Source of the DNA: an uncultured Clostridium sp.
GTDB lineage: Bacteria; Bacillota_I; Bacilli_A; RF39; UBA660
Direction of reading: 5' to 3'
DNA: 14,147 nt
Assembly (NCBI GenBank): GCA_945788325.1
Contig: CALZLL010000020.1
Location: 1 to 14,147 of the forward strand
The translations under genes and the position numbers were made by a program. Shown in pieces: positions 13,397 to 14,147 of this stretch (its first letter is position 1; each line of letters begins with the position of its first letter). The notes under the pieces are model-generated. The model was not told the DNA's origin. It worked only from the letters and a program-made list of their open reading frames with translations, and ran no database searches.

Positions 13397-13870
13397 ATGA
13401 ATAAGGCATTTTTAATTGGAAGATTAACAAGGGATCCAGAATTAAGATATTCATCAAGTAATGCAGCAATAGTGAATTTTTCTATTGCAATTGATAGACA
13501 ATATACTAACAACCAAGGACAAAGAGAAACTGATTTTATAAATATAGTTGCTTTTCAAAAGCAAGCTGAAAATATAAAAAAGTATGTTTCTAAGGGTTCT
13601 TTAGTAGCAGTAGATGGAAGAATTCAAACTAGAAACTATGAAGATAAAGATGGAAAACGTGTTTATGTTACAGAAGTAGTGGCAGATCGCGTTCAATTCC
13701 TTGATTCTAGAAATTCTGGTAATACTGTTTCAAATGATGTAAGTGAAGATAATGTTTCACCAGCTGACTTCCAAACTGAAACTTCGCCAAAAGAAACAAA
13801 TGTATCTGATGATGTATTTGCAGATTTTGGTAGTAGTATTGAAATATCTGATGACGACATTGCGTTTTAA
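13397..13870 (+). CDS. ssb: Single-stranded DNA-binding protein
   Basis: Tetrameric OB-fold protein that coats single-stranded DNA in replication and repair, and recruits partner enzymes through its C-terminal tip. It has 157 residues. The OB-fold (about 1-105) opens with MNKAFLIGRLTRDPELRY and contains FSIAIDRQY at 28-36 and DFINIVAFQKQAENIKKYVSKG at 46-67. It closes with VVADRVQFLD at 94-103. A flexible, Asn/Ser/Thr-rich linker follows, and then the acidic tip DDDIAF. The usual tip ends in IPF or LPF; here Ala replaces the Pro. GAGG at 13386-13389 is the binding site. It lies between rpsF and rpsR, as in most Bacillota. Confidence 0.97.
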   Translation: MNKAFLIGRLTRDPELRYSSSNAAIVNFSIAIDRQYTNNQGQRETDFINIVAFQKQAENIKKYVSKGSLVAVDGRIQTRNYEDKDGKRVYVTEVVADRVQFLDSRNSGNTVSNDVSEDNVSPADFQTETSPKETNVSDDVFADFGSSIEISDDDIAF

Positions 13871-13900
13871 TTGTTAAAATTTTAAAAAGGAGGAATAAAA

Positions 13901-14116
13901 GTGGCAGAATTTTTTAGAAAGAAAAAGAAAATTTGTCAAATGTGTGCTGGAAAAAGCGTAGATTATAAAGATCCTGAAATATTAAGAAAATATATAAATG
14001 AAAAAGGTAAAATTTTACCTAGAAGAGTAACAGGAGCTTGTTCTAAACACCAAAGACACATTGCTAGTCAAATTAAGAGAGCTAGAATGATAGCTTTATT
14101 ACCATTTACAAAATAA
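13901..14116 (+). CDS. rpsR: Ribosomal protein bS18, zinc-binding (C+) form
   Basis: Partner of S6 on the 30S platform. It has 71 residues from a GTG start, chosen because AAAAAGGAGGA at 13884-13894 lies just upstream and the protein then begins [10 protein letters not shown]. The core [25 protein letters not shown] (21-45) and the ending [12 protein letters not shown] are diagnostic. Cys12 and Cys15 (CQMC) with Cys47 and His50 (CSKH) form the zinc-ribbon set of the C+ type of S18; zinc-free paralogues, used under zinc limitation in some bacteria, lack them. It is the last gene of the operon. Confidence 0.97.
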   Translation: MAEFFRKKKKICQMCAGKSVDYKDPEILRKYINEKGKILPRRVTGACSKHQRHIASQIKRARMIALLPFTK

Positions 14117-14123
14117 TTATAGG

Positions 14124-14147
14124 AAAGCATAAGTTTTTATATGCTTT
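14124..14147 (+). terminator. Probable terminator after rpsR, cut by the window end
   Basis: A perfect 8-bp stem (14124-14131 with 14140-14147) around an eight-base loop, eight bases after the rpsR stop. The 3' arm ends in TTT at the last base, so the T tail cannot be seen. Confidence 0.65.

Overview
The window is a stretch of bacterial chromosome with every supported gene on the + strand. The DNA is very AT-rich. Gene content and order (uvrA, a YvlD-like protein, lgt, trxB, whiA, then parA, parB, an MscS channel, a DUF951 protein, and ychF, rpsF, ssb, rpsR) point to a low-GC Bacillota in or near the class Bacilli. A compact, uncultured gut lineage (former Tenericutes/RF39-like) is my best guess, not a proven placement. 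All reading frames are full length under the standard code, with Trp written as TGG, so the Mycoplasma code (TGA = Trp) does not apply.

Region 1 (1-1279) holds the 3' end of uvrA and a terminator. It then has a one-gene unit encoding a small ArpU/sigma-region-4-like regulator, closed by its own terminator. Region 2 (1304-3513) is a yvlD-lgt-trxB operon for membrane biology and redox: it starts at an extended -10 promoter and ends in a hairpin that swallows the trxB stop codon. Region 3 (3543-4526) is whiA behind a textbook promoter, which overlaps the upstream extension of its reading frame. Region 4 (4558-8842) is a tightly packed chain, parA-parB-mscS-DUF951-abgT, with overlapping ends. It combines chromosome segregation, osmotic safety and an AbgT-family transporter.

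Region 5 (8843-11786) is the accessory part. Three proteins I cannot assign (166, 317 and 63 residues) form one operon. Its promoter carries a run of eight G in the spacer between -35 and -10, which is striking in such AT-rich DNA and fits a phase-variable switch. The other four well-formed promoters in the window have 17-bp spacers; this one has 16, so gain of one G would restore 17. A separate TTG-initiated gene for a tail-anchored membrane protein follows.

Region 6 (11797-14147) returns to the core genome: ychF, then rpsF-ssb-rpsR. The rpsF promoter is embedded in the ychF terminator. The rpsF leader can fold so as to cover the ribosome binding site and carries a CCG element, as expected for S6:S18 autoregulation. 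There are no tRNA or rRNA genes, CRISPR arrays or insertion sequences. No gap between genes exceeds 300 bases.
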